Below are positions 35,600 through 44,804 of a DNA stretch of 64,000 nt, piece after piece (the first letter of the stretch is position 1; each line of letters begins with the position of its first letter). Origin of the DNA: Bacteroidales bacterium (lineage in GTDB: Bacteria; Bacteroidota; Bacteroidia; Bacteroidales; P3); the NCBI GenBank assembly GCA_024681475.1, contig JAILAT010000013.1:62001-126000 (forward strand), in the 5' to 3' direction. A program made the position numbers and the translations under genes. The notes beneath the pieces are model-generated. The model was not told the origin of the DNA. It did not search any database and saw nothing but the letters and a program-made list of their open reading frames with translations.

Positions 35600-38251
35600 A
35601 TGCATAGAAAAACATTCAAATTCTGTCTTTTATTACTTCTGTTTTCTCTGGCGGTCACTACGCTTAGCGCGCAGCCGGGCGGTCCTGGCGGCCCGCCTCC
35701 AGGAGTGCAGCCCCGTGGCGAACGTCCTGACGGACGCCCTGGCGGATGGGACCGCAACATGCGGGACGCTCAGCAGCGTTCGCAGCAGGTGAAGCAAAAA
35801 AAGGTTCGTTCGGGTTCCACCTTCAAGGTGGTGGGCACGCTGATTGACAGCACGAAAAACGAGCCGCTGGCCTACTGCAACGTGGTGGTGCTCGACAAAA
35901 GCGACAGCTCTTTCGTGAAGGGTTCCAGCACGAACCTCTATGGTTATTTTGAAATCAACGACGTGCCCGCAGGCGAATATCTGCTACGCGTTTCGTATAT
36001 CAACTACACCACTCGCTACATTCCCCTCACCGTGGAGAACAATACTGCGATGGGCAACATCAATATGCGCCAGGGGGCGCAGGCCATGAAGGCTGTGCAG
36101 GTGAAAGCCTCGCGGCCGCTCTACGCACAGGACGGCGAGAAGGTCATCTACAACGTGGCCGACGACCCCTCCATCCAGACCGGCACGACCAACGACGCAT
36201 TGCAAAACGCTCCAGGAGTGGAAGTTGACGTGGAGGGCAACATCACCCTGCGCGGCGTGTCGAGCGTGGAGATATGGGTTAACGACAAGCCCTCGAAACT
36301 CACCGAAGAGAACCTCAAGACCTATCTGGAGAACCTGCCTGCCAACGCGTTGGACCGCATCGAGACCATCACCAATCCGTCGGCAAAATACGCCACTGAC
36401 GCAGAGGCGGTCATCAACATCATCACTTCGGCTCACGTGAAGAGCAACAAGTTCATCAGCTTCGGCCTCAACGGCAGCACGCAGCCCAACCTAAGTCCCT
36501 GGTTGTCATACATGTGGACCAAAGAGAAATGGAGCTTCAACATCTTCGCCAGCGGCCGCTATTCCTTCACCGACCGCAGTGCCCAGAGCTGGGCGGTGCG
36601 CCGCCAGGATGGCACGGTGGACGGCACCTTCGACACCATCATGAGCCAGACTGACACCGCCACGAGCAGCAGCCGCGCCTTCGGTTCGAACATCTTCACT
36701 TTCGTCAACTACGAGATTGACTCGTCGAGCGAAATATCCTTCCATGGAAGCGTCAACGGCTCGTGGTCCCGCAACATCTCGCACGACACGCTCGACCGCG
36801 ATTACTTCTTCCCCGGCATCGACAGCAGCTGGCACTACATCACTGGCGACAGCACACGCCGCAGCAACTACTTCGGAATGGGCGGCGTGGACTACACCAA
36901 GAAGTTCGACAACGAGGGCCACAACCTGCGCCTCGGTATCAACGGACGCATCTCGCGCAACAATTCCAAAGAGTGGTACGAGCGCGAATACACCACCTAC
37001 ACCGACCTCAACGAAAACCGCTATCTGCTTTCCGATCAGCATAGTAGAGGTGGCAGTTTCTTTGCCCGCTACAACCGTCCCTACAGCAAGCAGGGCGAGC
37101 TGAGCTACGGCCTCAATGTGGACCACTCCTATAACGACAACGACTATAGACGATTCTATTTCACCAGCGAGGACAATGTGGAAGAGACTCGCGACTCGCT
37201 GCGGTCCTACCACTTCAGCGGCCACGAGAACAACGTCAGCGCCGATGTCAACTGGACACACCGTTGGGGAGGCTTCACCCTCAGCTCGGGCTTGGGCATC
37301 GGCTTCAAGAATTTCGACTGGTATTACGTGACCGACATCGCTGCTCTGGCCGACGACAGCACCGTCAACGTGGTGACATACCGTCCCTCGATACATCTCT
37401 CCTACCGCACTGAGAACATGCACAACTTCAAGCTCAACTACAGCATGCGCATGAACCACCCTAGAGAGTCGCAGCTCACCTCGTTCCGCATCTACAACGA
37501 GGACAGCTACAGCACTGGCAACAGCGCGCTGAAGCCTTCCTACACTCACAATGCCGAGGCCGGATGGACCAAGTATTTCACCAACTTTGGCAACGTGGGC
37601 CTCGAAGCCTATGCACGTCTTTCCACCAACGAAATCAGCAACTTGGTCGATGCCGAGGAAGACGACTACCTGGGTCGCATCGTCAACTACTCCACCCCCT
37701 ACAACATGGGGTCGTCGTGGCGCTACGGCACCTCGCTCAACATGACCTATCGTCCCACGGGCTTTTTCAATGTACGCCTATACGCCAACCTCTACGACTA
37801 CGGCTACCACATGGAATACGACCGATACGATATGATGGGCAATGCCGTGCATCAGGTTGTCGACACCAGCAAACTCTCATGGAGCATGCGCGTCAACGCC
37901 TGGGCCAAACTGTGGAACCAGTATCAGGTGCACCTCTCTTTCAACTACAACTCCAAGACCATCGGTCTGCTCTCCTCGCAGAAAGAGCGCTATTCGCTCA
38001 ATATGGGTGTGCGCAGCGACTTCTTCAAGCGCAAGATGACCGTATACGTCAACATACAGGACCTCTTCAACTGGGGCAAGCGCATCGGTACCGGTTCGGC
38101 CAACACAAACCCCTACTATCTGACCAATTCCACCAACAAGGTGCTCAACAGCCGATACATCTCTGCAGGCGTCACATTCCGCTTCGGAAAAATGGAACTT
38201 GAGCGCAAAGCGCAGACCATTTCCGACGAGACTCTGGAGACAACAGAGTAA
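35600..38251 (+). CDS. TonB-receptor-like outer-membrane beta-barrel protein
   Basis: 883 residues from the ATG at 35600 (MHRKTFKFCLLLLLF), which opens a proper signal peptide ending LSAQ; an earlier in-frame ATG adds 23 residues that spoil it. A Gly/Pro-rich spacer follows, then a carboxypeptidase-regulatory-like beta-sandwich (VVGTLIDSTKNEPLAYCNV), a plug-like domain (QNAPGVEVDVEGNITLRG) and a long C-terminal barrel rich in alternating aromatic residues, ending near GVTFRFGKMEL. This is the OMP_b-brl_3 kind of receptor. It is separate from the polysaccharide operon. The ligand is unknown. Confidence 0.85.
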   Translation: MHRKTFKFCLLLLLFSLAVTTLSAQPGGPGGPPPGVQPRGERPDGRPGGWDRNMRDAQQRSQQVKQKKVRSGSTFKVVGTLIDSTKNEPLAYCNVVVLDKSDSSFVKGSSTNLYGYFEINDVPAGEYLLRVSYINYTTRYIPLTVENNTAMGNINMRQGAQAMKAVQVKASRPLYAQDGEKVIYNVADDPSIQTGTTNDALQNAPGVEVDVEGNITLRGVSSVEIWVNDKPSKLTEENLKTYLENLPANALDRIETITNPSAKYATDAEAVINIITSAHVKSNKFISFGLNGSTQPNLSPWLSYMWTKEKWSFNIFASGRYSFTDRSAQSWAVRRQDGTVDGTFDTIMSQTDTATSSSRAFGSNIFTFVNYEIDSSSEISFHGSVNGSWSRNISHDTLDRDYFFPGIDSSWHYITGDSTRRSNYFGMGGVDYTKKFDNEGHNLRLGINGRISRNNSKEWYEREYTTYTDLNENRYLLSDQHSRGGSFFARYNRPYSKQGELSYGLNVDHSYNDNDYRRFYFTSEDNVEETRDSLRSYHFSGHENNVSADVNWTHRWGGFTLSSGLGIGFKNFDWYYVTDIAALADDSTVNVVTYRPSIHLSYRTENMHNFKLNYSMRMNHPRESQLTSFRIYNEDSYSTGNSALKPSYTHNAEAGWTKYFTNFGNVGLEAYARLSTNEISNLVDAEEDDYLGRIVNYSTPYNMGSSWRYGTSLNMTYRPTGFFNVRLYANLYDYGYHMEYDRYDMMGNAVHQVVDTSKLSWSMRVNAWAKLWNQYQVHLSFNYNSKTIGLLSSQKERYSLNMGVRSDFFKRKMTVYVNIQDLFNWGKRIGTGSANTNPYYLTNSTNKVLNSRYISAGVTFRFGKMELERKAQTISDETLETTE

Positions 38252-38270
38252 CATAACGCAATGAATATCA

Positions 38271-38310
38271 ATACTGACCAAACTTTTTTCAAAAAAAGTT
38301 TGGTCAGTAT
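38271..38310. terminator. 19-base perfect hairpin, probable terminator, overlapping the tRNA-Gln promoter
   Basis: Bases 38271-38289 pair perfectly with 38292-38310 (arms begin ATACTGACCAAAC), leaving only two bases in the loop. The A/T tracts are inside the stem, so it can act on either strand. It lies 20 bases after the receptor stop. The -33 TTTG of the next promoter is inside its 3' arm. Confidence 0.6.
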
Positions 38311-38331
38311 TAAAAAAGTATGTACTTTTGC
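38299..38331 (+). promoter_or_regulatory. promoter of tRNA-Gln
   Basis: TTTG (38299-38302), a 20-base spacer, then TACTTTTGC (38323-38331): an exact match to the Bacteroidota consensus. It is about 95 bases before the tRNA. Confidence 0.7.
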
Positions 38332-38426
38332 ACCCGATTTCGAGAGGCCGAAAGCGCAAAATAAAGGGTTATTAAGAGTCCCTTACGCGACCCGACTACC
38401 CCGATGCGTTTCACAGGAAATCCCAT

Positions 38427-38497
38427 TGTCCTATGGTGTAATGGTAGCACATCTGACTCTGGATCAGCTTGTCTTGGTTCGAATCCAGGTAGGACAA
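38427..38497 (+). tRNA. tRNA-Gln (anticodon CTG)
   Basis: 71 bases folding as a tRNA. The acceptor arm is TGTCCTA (38427-38433) with TAGGACA (38490-38496) and discriminator A. The D-arm region is GTGTAATGGTAGCAC. The anticodon loop CTCTGGA gives CTG. The T-arm has GGTTCGAATCC. The weak first pair (U-A) is typical of glutamine tRNAs. CCA is not encoded. Confidence 0.92.
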
Positions 38498-38502
38498 CAA
38501 AG

Positions 38503-38529
38503 AAGCACTGATTTTCAGTGCTTTTTTTG
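38503..38529 (+). terminator. terminator after tRNA-Gln
   Basis: Stem AAGCACTGA / TCAGTGCTT (38503-38511 with 38515-38523), a 3-base loop and a T-run. It lies 5 bases after the tRNA end. Confidence 0.8.
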
Positions 38530-38576
38530 TGTTATTATTCCTACATTTTGTTTTTAAAAGCCAGGGCTGTCAGCAC

Positions 38577-40046
38577 TCAGGCGAAGAACTTGTTGTCGAA
38601 ATTGAGCAGGTAGACTTTGCTGGTGGCGCGCGTGATGGCGGTATAGAGCCAGCGTAGGAACTCCTTGTTGATCATGTCGTCGGTGAGGTAGCCCTGGTCG
38701 ATGAAGACCGTGGGCCACTGGCCGCCCTGCGTCTTATGGCAGGTGAGGGCGTAGGCGAACTTCACCTGCAACGCATTGTAATATGGATTGTTGCGCACCT
38801 CGTTGAGGCGCTGCGCCTTGGTGGGCAGGTCGGCGTAATCCTCCATGACGGCCTCGAAAAGGCGTTGCGACTCCTCGCGCGTCAAAGCCGGCGACTCAGA
38901 ATGCAGCGTTTCGAGCATGATTTTGCTCTCCAGCGGTTCCATGTCGGGGTAGTCGACGAAGCGCAAAGTAACATCCACGAAATGAAATCCGTAAAGCTCC
39001 TGAAAGTGACGTGCTGCCAGCACCTCCACGATGTCGCCGTTGGCAATGAAGCCCATGTCGGAGTCGTTGTCGAGCCAGAAATAGTTGTTTTTCACCACCA
39101 TGAGGTAGTCGCCGGTGTTGATTTCATCCTCGCGGAACAGCACACGGTTGCGGATGGACTGGTTGAAAAGGTTGGCGCGCTTGTTGGAGCGAGTGACGAA
39201 GACTACCTCGTCGAGGATGCCCGACCCGTACTCGCGGTTGAGCGTCTCCTCGAGGTCGGCGCCATCCAGACGCACCACGTCGGGCAAATTATCCACCTCG
39301 AAGAGCGGCAACTGGGGTTCGTCGTAGTCCTCCATCGTGGTGATTTGCTGACGGATAGCTGTGGCGGTGGCGAGGATGCCCGAGAGGCTGTCCTGGCGAA
39401 CCACCTCGGTCAGCTCTGCCTGGAAAATCTTCAGGTCGGCAATACTGTTGAGGTAATTTGCCGACAGCGCGGGGCTGTCGACGGAGCCCACCGGTGGCAG
39501 CTGCGCGCCATCGCCAATGAGCAGCAGGCGGCAATGGGACCCCTCCTTGACGTAATCAATAAGATCCTCCAACAGAGAGCGTTGCGACACAAACGAAGTG
39601 TCGGGCTGGTTGATGCCGATCATCGAAGCCTCGTCGACGATGAACAGCGTGTAGCTGTGCTTGTTCTGTGCGCGCACGCAGCGTATGTTGCCGACGCCGT
39701 CGGCCACGGTGGTATATATCTTTTTATGTATGGTGTAAGCCTTGCGGTGCGCGTAGCCCGAAAGTACCTTGGCGGCGCGTCCGGTGGGTGCCAGCAGCAC
39801 CGTCTTGATTTTCAGATGCGGAGCTGCCTGGATGAGTGCCGCCATGAGCGACGTCTTGCCCGTGCCGGCGTAGCCGCGCAGCAGGAATGTGGAGGTGGGG
39901 TCGTCGTCGAAGAGGAAACGCACCAGCTGGTCGCACGCCTCGCGCTGTCCATTGGTGGGCCGATGGGGGAAGAAAGAGAAGATGAAATCCTGGACACGCG
40001 GCATGGTGGTGACGTTCTTGTGACAATAAAAATAGAGACTTGCCAC
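38577..40046 (-). CDS. RecD-like superfamily 1 ATP-dependent DNA helicase
   Basis: 489 residues; an internal Met (MPRVQDFIFSFF, at 40004) could be the true start. Motif I is LRGYAGTGKTSLMA, motif II FIVDEASMIG, motif III LLIGDGAQLPPVGSV, and the C-terminal UvrD_C_2 motif ALTCHKTQGGQWP is followed by LYTAITRATSKVYLL. The N-terminal exonuclease-binding part of true RecD is absent, so this is a stand-alone helicase of the kind common in Bacteroidota. Likely role is DNA repair or replication. It is convergent with the tRNA gene. Confidence 0.88.
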   Translation of the reverse strand: MASLYFYCHKNVTTMPRVQDFIFSFFPHRPTNGQREACDQLVRFLFDDDPTSTFLLRGYAGTGKTSLMAALIQAAPHLKIKTVLLAPTGRAAKVLSGYAHRKAYTIHKKIYTTVADGVGNIRCVRAQNKHSYTLFIVDEASMIGINQPDTSFVSQRSLLEDLIDYVKEGSHCRLLLIGDGAQLPPVGSVDSPALSANYLNSIADLKIFQAELTEVVRQDSLSGILATATAIRQQITTMEDYDEPQLPLFEVDNLPDVVRLDGADLEETLNREYGSGILDEVVFVTRSNKRANLFNQSIRNRVLFREDEINTGDYLMVVKNNYFWLDNDSDMGFIANGDIVEVLAARHFQELYGFHFVDVTLRFVDYPDMEPLESKIMLETLHSESPALTREESQRLFEAVMEDYADLPTKAQRLNEVRNNPYYNALQVKFAYALTCHKTQGGQWPTVFIDQGYLTDDMINKEFLRWLYTAITRATSKVYLLNFDNKFFA

Positions 40047-40088
40047 CCAAGGGGACAGGTCTCTAAACTTGTTTTACCTTAATGGTTG

Positions 40089-40430
40089 TTATTCTTCGAC
40101 GGGGACGGTGGTGGCGTTCATCGCGTTGGCGGCGGTGGGAGCCGGAGTCTCAATCACGTCGGCGTTGAGGGTGCTCTTCTGGTTGTCAGCAGCCCGACCC
40201 GAGTGCATCGCGAAGGTCGAAACCAGGCAAAGCACGAGCAGCGAAGCGGCCAAAGTCCACGTAGCTTTCTCAAGGAAATCGGTAGTTTTGCGCACACCCA
40301 TAATCTGGTTGGGGGCGGAGAAGTTGGCGGCCAATCCGCCACCTTTGGAATTCTGTACCAATACGATGCCGGCCAACAAGACGGCGATGATAAGAATCAA
40401 AATCACCAAAACTAAGAAAAATACATTCAT
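40089..40430 (-). CDS. secG: protein translocase subunit SecG
   Basis: 113 residues. Two membrane segments (FFLVLVILILIIAVLLAGIV and TLAASLLVLCLVSTFA) flank the conserved cytoplasmic loop VLVQNSKGGGLAANF. It is the SecYEG accessory subunit that helps protein export. Bacteroidota SecG typically has a longer polar tail, as here. It follows a TPR-protein gene by 15 bases, likely in one operon. Confidence 0.9.
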   Translation of the reverse strand: MNVFFLVLVILILIIAVLLAGIVLVQNSKGGGLAANFSAPNQIMGVRKTTDFLEKATWTLAASLLVLCLVSTFAMHSGRAADNQKSTLNADVIETPAPTAANAMNATTVPVEE

Positions 40431-40445
40431 TTTATTTCTACTATT

Positions 40446-41105
40446 TTATTTATTATCAATTTTGTTTTTCAGCTCCTCAATTCGGGCTGCAAAAGTACTA
40501 CTTTTTTCTGGATTACGCGCAATTAATTTTTCATAGATAGCTATCGCCTTGTCGAATTTACCCTGTCGTTCAAACACAACTGCCAGAGTTTCAGTCTCTA
40601 ACGATTCGTCTTTGCGGATACTATTTTTGCCCAACACTTCGATGGGAGTGGTGCTCGCATGGCCCAAATCTTGCTCGTTGTAGTTGCCAGTTTCCAGAAA
40701 ATTGGACAGAATCACGCTCTTGGGAGCGGTCTTGAAAGAGACCTCCTGATAGGCGTTAATCTCCTTCATGATGTCGAACTCAGAATCGTTGTCGGCGGGC
40801 TGTTTGGCAGGCTTGGCGGGTTTCGTTTCGGGCTGAGGATCAGGCTGAACGATGGCGGCCACGAGCTCAACAGAGGAGAGCGCGCGGTTGAGCTTGTCCA
40901 TGTCGCCATGGAGATACAACGCCATGGCCGGCAGAAGGCGCGACTCCCAGTGGGGCGCGTCGACAGCCTTGTCGCTCAGCAAGTCCATGGCCTGCAGAAG
41001 CGAACAGTAGGGAAAATGGTTCCGCTCCATCTGTATGTCGGTTTTTTCAGCCAATGTGTATTGGTTGAAATGCGACAGCTTGAGATTAAACGCTGATTTA
41101 TCCAT
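40446..41105 (-). CDS. tetratricopeptide-repeat-containing cytoplasmic protein
   Basis: 219 residues from the ATG at 41105 ([14 protein letters not shown]); the upstream frame to 41198 is A+T-rich and unlike protein. Near the C-terminus, [20 protein letters not shown] with [20 protein letters not shown] is a clear TPR unit. The middle is low in complexity ([13 protein letters not shown]). It lies immediately before secG. A TPR gene next to secG is common in Bacteroidales as I recall. Its precise job is unknown. Confidence 0.75.
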   Translation of the reverse strand: MDKSAFNLKLSHFNQYTLAEKTDIQMERNHFPYCSLLQAMDLLSDKAVDAPHWESRLLPAMALYLHGDMDKLNRALSSVELVAAIVQPDPQPETKPAKPAKQPADNDSEFDIMKEINAYQEVSFKTAPKSVILSNFLETGNYNEQDLGHASTTPIEVLGKNSIRKDESLETETLAVVFERQGKFDKAIAIYEKLIARNPEKSSTFAARIEELKNKIDNK

Positions 41106-41138
41106 ATTTTTGTAATTTTGGCTCCAAAATTTGAAAAT

Positions 41139-41147
41139 GCAAATGTA
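41139..41147 (-). promoter_or_regulatory. possible promoter (-7 element) for the TPR-secG genes
   Basis: TACATTTGC on the minus strand fits TAnnTTTGC and lies 34 bases before the ATG. A clear -33 TTTG at the right spacing is not seen, so the call is tentative. Confidence 0.4.
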
Positions 41148-41251
41148 CAAAAGTTTTTTCGAATGGAAAAATTTTATTTTATTTTCGCTCAATATCACAC
41201 TGGTTTACAGCGCAATAATTCTCAGCCGGAAAGTTTTAAAACTTTTTTGTA

Positions 41252-41282
41252 TTTGCGTTTCAAAAAATATGTGTACTTTTGC
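41252..41282 (+). promoter_or_regulatory. promoter of rpmH
   Basis: TTTG (41252-41255), an 18-base spacer and TACTTTTGC (41274-41282), 22 bases before the rpmH start. Spacing is slightly short of ideal. Confidence 0.6.
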
Positions 41283-41303
41283 ACTTTCAAAATCGAGAGA
41301 AAA

Positions 41304-41450
41304 ATGAAGAGAACATTCCAACCATCACGCAGAAAAAGAGCAAATAAGCACGGTTTCCGTCAGAGAATGTCGACAGCAAATGGCCGTAAAGTTTTGGCCG
41401 CACGTCGCAGAAAAGGCAGAAAGAAACTGACCGTATCGGACGAGAGATAA
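41304..41450 (+). CDS. rpmH: 50S ribosomal protein L34
   Basis: 48 residues: [20 protein letters not shown], then [20 protein letters not shown]. This is the standard L34 sequence and length, very basic. The start at 41304 is chosen because the family begins MKRT; the open frame extends upstream without homology. A terminator follows. It stands alone here instead of beside rnpA and dnaA. Confidence 0.96.
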   Translation: MKRTFQPSRRKRANKHGFRQRMSTANGRKVLAARRRKGRKKLTVSDER

Positions 41451-41492
41451 GTGTTTGGATTTCTTGAATGAGAAATACCTTTTGCAAAGGAG

Positions 41493-41523
41493 AAAGAAGT
41501 ATTGCGGACAATACTTCTTTTTT
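41493..41523 (+). terminator. terminator after rpmH
   Basis: A 12-base stem (AAAGAAGTATTG / CAATACTTCTTT) with a CGGA tetraloop, followed by further T residues, 42 bases after the rpmH stop. Confidence 0.85.
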
Positions 41524-41572
41524 GTGTTTGTTGTGGGAAGAAGAGTGACGCCGCCCACCCTATCGTAAAAAC

Positions 41573-42997
41573 ATGAAAATGAGAAAGACACGTCAAGAAA
41601 TCATCCTCGAGGATGTGACCATCGCCGACGCCGGTGCCGAGGGCAAAGCCGTGGCACGCGTCGACGGCATGGTGGTGTTCGTTCCCTTCGTCGTTCCGGG
41701 CGACGTGGTGGACATCAAAGTGTTCAAAAAGAAGAAGAACTACGCCGAAGGCAAAGCCGTGGCGCTGAAACAGCCGTCGCCGCTGCGCCGCGAAGCGCAA
41801 TGTCCTCACTTCGGCCTCTGCGGCGGATGCAAATGGCAAACCACCGACTATGCCGCACAGCTGCGCTTCAAGCAACAACAGGTGAAAGACAACCTGGAGC
41901 GTCTGGGGCACATCGACACCTCGACGATGCACGACATCTGTGGCAGCGACAACCTCTTCTACTATCGCAACAAGCTGGAATTCACCTTCTCCACGAAACG
42001 ATGGCTGAACGATGGCGAGACACGCTCCGACGACGACCCCGGTGCGCTGGGATTCCACATCCCTACGGTGTTCGACAAGGTGCTGCCCATTGAGCACTGC
42101 GCGCTGCAACGCGACCCGTCGAACCGTATCCGCCTGGCTGTGCGCGACTATGCCCTGCAACACCAGCTGCCTTTCTACGACATCCGCAACCACACCGGCT
42201 TTCTGCGCAACCTGGTGCTGCGCAACACGGCAGCGGGCGAATGGATGGTGATCGTCGTGGTGGCCGAGGAAAGGCCCGAATGGCTCATGCCACTGCTGGA
42301 CTACCTGAAGGCTACATTCCCAGAAATCAGCTCGTTGCAATACATCGTCAACAGCAAGATGAACGACTCGTACACCGACCTCGAGGTGGTGACCTACAGC
42401 GGCAGCGCCTTCATCACCGAGACCATGCCACGCTACGGCGGCGGCACACCGCTACAATTCCGCATCGGCCCCAAGTCGTTCTACCAGACAAACTCGGAAC
42501 AGGCCTATAAACTATATAGCTATGCCGCTGATTTTGCGAAGCTTACTGGCGAAGAAACTCTCTACGACCTCTATACCGGCACAGGCACCATCGCCCAGTT
42601 TGTTGCGGCGCGTTGCCACAAGGTGGTGGGCATAGAATATGTGGAAGACGCCATAGAAGACGCACGTAAGAACGCAAAAATCAACGGTTTCGACAACTGC
42701 GAGTTCTTCGCCGGCGACATGGCCAAAGTGCTCACCGCCGACTTCATCGCCGAGCATGGACGTCCCGACGTGGTCATCACCGACCCGCCGCGTGCCGGAA
42801 TGCACGAAAGTGTTGTGCAGCAGCTGCTTGCCGCCGCGCCGCGCCGCATAGTATACGTCAGCTGCAACCCGGCCACGCAGGCGCGCGACCTGGCGATGCT
42901 CTGCAGTCGCTACCGTGTGACGCAGATTCAGCCTGTCGACATGTTTCCACACACACAGCACGTGGAAAATGTCGTGGCGCTGGAACTGCTGCCATAA
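41573..42997 (+). CDS. rlmD: 23S rRNA (uracil-C5)-methyltransferase, RlmD/RumA family
   Basis: 474 residues (or 472 from the second Met). The N-terminal TRAM domain (LEDVTIADAGAEGKAVARVD) is followed by four Cys of the iron-sulfur site (CPHFGLCGGCKWQ). The SAM-binding region has LYDLYTGTGTIAQFVA. The catalytic motifs DPPRAGMH and VYVSCNPATQARDL supply the nucleophile Cys. It methylates U in 23S rRNA at C5. Bacteroidota carry one or two homologues, so position specificity (1939 or 747) is not certain. Confidence 0.9.
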   Translation: MKMRKTRQEIILEDVTIADAGAEGKAVARVDGMVVFVPFVVPGDVVDIKVFKKKKNYAEGKAVALKQPSPLRREAQCPHFGLCGGCKWQTTDYAAQLRFKQQQVKDNLERLGHIDTSTMHDICGSDNLFYYRNKLEFTFSTKRWLNDGETRSDDDPGALGFHIPTVFDKVLPIEHCALQRDPSNRIRLAVRDYALQHQLPFYDIRNHTGFLRNLVLRNTAAGEWMVIVVVAEERPEWLMPLLDYLKATFPEISSLQYIVNSKMNDSYTDLEVVTYSGSAFITETMPRYGGGTPLQFRIGPKSFYQTNSEQAYKLYSYAADFAKLTGEETLYDLYTGTGTIAQFVAARCHKVVGIEYVEDAIEDARKNAKINGFDNCEFFAGDMAKVLTADFIAEHGRPDVVITDPPRAGMHESVVQQLLAAAPRRIVYVSCNPATQARDLAMLCSRYRVTQIQPVDMFPHTQHVENVVALELLP

Positions 42998-43106
42998 GTC
43001 AGCACCACAGACACTTAGCCTCCTGCCTGACGCTGTGGACGACATCGCTGCAAAGCAAAAAAATCATATTTTTTATTAAAAATAGATACAATTAAAAAAA
43101 AATTGC

Positions 43107-43115
43107 TACTTTTGC
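43107..43115 (+). promoter_or_regulatory. probable promoter of the T9SS-cargo gene
   Basis: TACTTTTGC matches the -7 element and lies about 110 bases before the ATG, in an A+T-rich stretch (43060-43226). No exact TTTG at -33. The remaining intergenic bases hold nothing else clear. Confidence 0.45.
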
Positions 43116-43226
43116 ATATTGTAACAAAGGCAGGCAAGAATGCCCGTATTGGCATTAGCTTGCTGATAAACAATGAGATAATAAAGAAATAATAAAAATA
43201 ATAACATTAACTAATTCTATCGAGAG

Positions 43227-44732
43227 ATGAAAAAAAGAGTATTCTGGATGTTATTAGCTGCAATGGTGATGCCTTTTGCAGTGAACGCACAGAGCAATGC
43301 CGGCACTCACATTGACACCACCGTCGATGCTTGCGGCACCTACACTTGGAATGTAAATGGAACGACCTACGCCAACTCGGGTGTCTACACTCAGGTGATT
43401 GGCGACTCGCTCTTTATCCTTGACCTGACCATCCGTCCTTCGTATAACACGAACGACAACGTGACGGCAGGCTGCAGCTACACATGGGGCGGCACCACCT
43501 ATACCCAGTCGGGTGTCTACACACACCAGTTTTCCAGCATTTATGGCTGCGACAGCAACGTTACGCTGACGCTGACCATTGCGCCGGCCAACTACGCCAC
43601 ATACACTGTGACGGCATGCCACGACTATACGTGGAAGGGTACCACCTATACCGAGTCGGGCACCTACAACGTCACCGACGATTCGCAGGCCTGCGACTCC
43701 AGTCTTACGTTGAACCTCACCATCCTGCCCAGCGTTTCGGCAGTCTACACCGCCAACGCTTGCGAGCAGTATGTGTGGAAAGGCCAGACCTACACCGCGT
43801 CGGGCACCATCAACATCACCGACACCACCCACTCGGGTTGCGACTCGCTGCTGACGCTGAATCTCACCATCCGCCAGCCCGAGCAGAAATACAGAGACAC
43901 CACTGTGACGGGTTGCGAATACGGCGTATTCCGTTTCCTCAACACCTCCCCGAACTTCTATATCTATGAGAATGGTTTCGACACCACCTCGTGGACCTAT
44001 TTCCACTCCACAGCCGCGCTGCGCAACACCTTCCACCCGCGCACCATGGAGCGCTGCTTCGACAGTGTGATCCGCGTTCACTTTATCATCAACGACATCA
44101 AGAACACACAGATCCAGGCCATGGCCTGCGACATCTATTCTGACACCATCGGCGGCGAGCTTCGCACTTACAACTACTCGACAATCGACACCATCAAGAT
44201 TGGCCGCGCTGCCAATGGCTGCGACTCCAACGTCATTGTCAACCTCACCATCCGCAAATCGCCCGTCATCACCATCGACGGTGATCTGCGCGTCACGCCA
44301 GGCTCGAGTGCCACGCTGACCGCCAAGTCCGACCAGAGCAACACCAGCTTCGTATGGATGAACAACTCCACATCGTCGAGCATCACGCTGAACAACGTGA
44401 CCAGCAACACCGATGTGAGCGTCACCGGCACCAACACCACTACGGGTTGCTCCAACACCGCCCACGTCACTGTGATGGCCAACGTCGGCATCAACGAGGC
44501 TGACGCCAACCTCATCCAGCTCTACCCGAACCCCACCTCGGCCATGGTGAACATCGCCAGCGAGGAGGCCGTGCAGAGCGTGAGCATCTTCAACCTCAAC
44601 GGTCAGCAAGTGATGCAAGCCGGCAATGTTAACAACATCAACCTGCAGAGCTTGGCCAATGGCACCTATGTGGTGCGCGTGACCCTGCAGAGCGGCGCCA
44701 CTGCCACCCGCAGAGTGGTTGTGTCAAGATAA
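43227..44732 (+). CDS. secreted repeat protein with T9SS C-terminal sorting domain
   Basis: 501 residues. A signal peptide (MLLAAMVMPFAVNAQ) is followed by four tandem units of about 45 residues, each shaped like C-x-Y-T-W-x-G-T-T-Y-x-x-S-G-x-Y ... C-D-S-x-x-x-L-x-L-T-I, then a fifth diverged Cys-containing unit near 228. A type A sorting domain closes the protein (IQLYPNPTSAMVNI, VSIFNLNGQQVMQAG, ANGTYVVRV). It should pass the inner membrane by Sec and the outer membrane by T9SS and be anchored or released. No enzyme motif seen; an adhesin or surface-layer role is a guess. Confidence 0.82.
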   Translation: MKKRVFWMLLAAMVMPFAVNAQSNAGTHIDTTVDACGTYTWNVNGTTYANSGVYTQVIGDSLFILDLTIRPSYNTNDNVTAGCSYTWGGTTYTQSGVYTHQFSSIYGCDSNVTLTLTIAPANYATYTVTACHDYTWKGTTYTESGTYNVTDDSQACDSSLTLNLTILPSVSAVYTANACEQYVWKGQTYTASGTINITDTTHSGCDSLLTLNLTIRQPEQKYRDTTVTGCEYGVFRFLNTSPNFYIYENGFDTTSWTYFHSTAALRNTFHPRTMERCFDSVIRVHFIINDIKNTQIQAMACDIYSDTIGGELRTYNYSTIDTIKIGRAANGCDSNVIVNLTIRKSPVITIDGDLRVTPGSSATLTAKSDQSNTSFVWMNNSTSSSITLNNVTSNTDVSVTGTNTTTGCSNTAHVTVMANVGINEADANLIQLYPNPTSAMVNIASEEAVQSVSIFNLNGQQVMQAGNVNNINLQSLANGTYVVRVTLQSGATATRRVVVSR

Positions 44733-44753
44733 TTCATCCTCAGAATAAAAACT

Positions 44754-44783
44754 AAAGCGTTCGGTCTCCGAGCGCTTTTTTTA
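44754..44783 (+). terminator. terminator after the T9SS-cargo gene
   Basis: An 11-pair stem (AAAGCGTTCGG / CCGAGCGCTTT with one G-T pair), a 3-base loop and a T-run, 21 bases after the stop. Confidence 0.85.
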
Positions 44784-44804
44784 TAGACAAACTCATCATC
44801 GACA

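Noticed and set aside
36506-37549. 347-codon open frame on the minus strand
   Set aside because: Antisense to the outer-membrane barrel gene; Val/Ala-rich shadow product.
38736-40082. 448-codon open frame on the plus strand
   Set aside because: Antisense to the RecD-like helicase gene; His/Val-rich composition with no motif.
43254-44618. 454-codon open frame on the minus strand
   Set aside because: Antisense to the repeat-containing T9SS cargo gene; its apparent repeats mirror those of the real gene.
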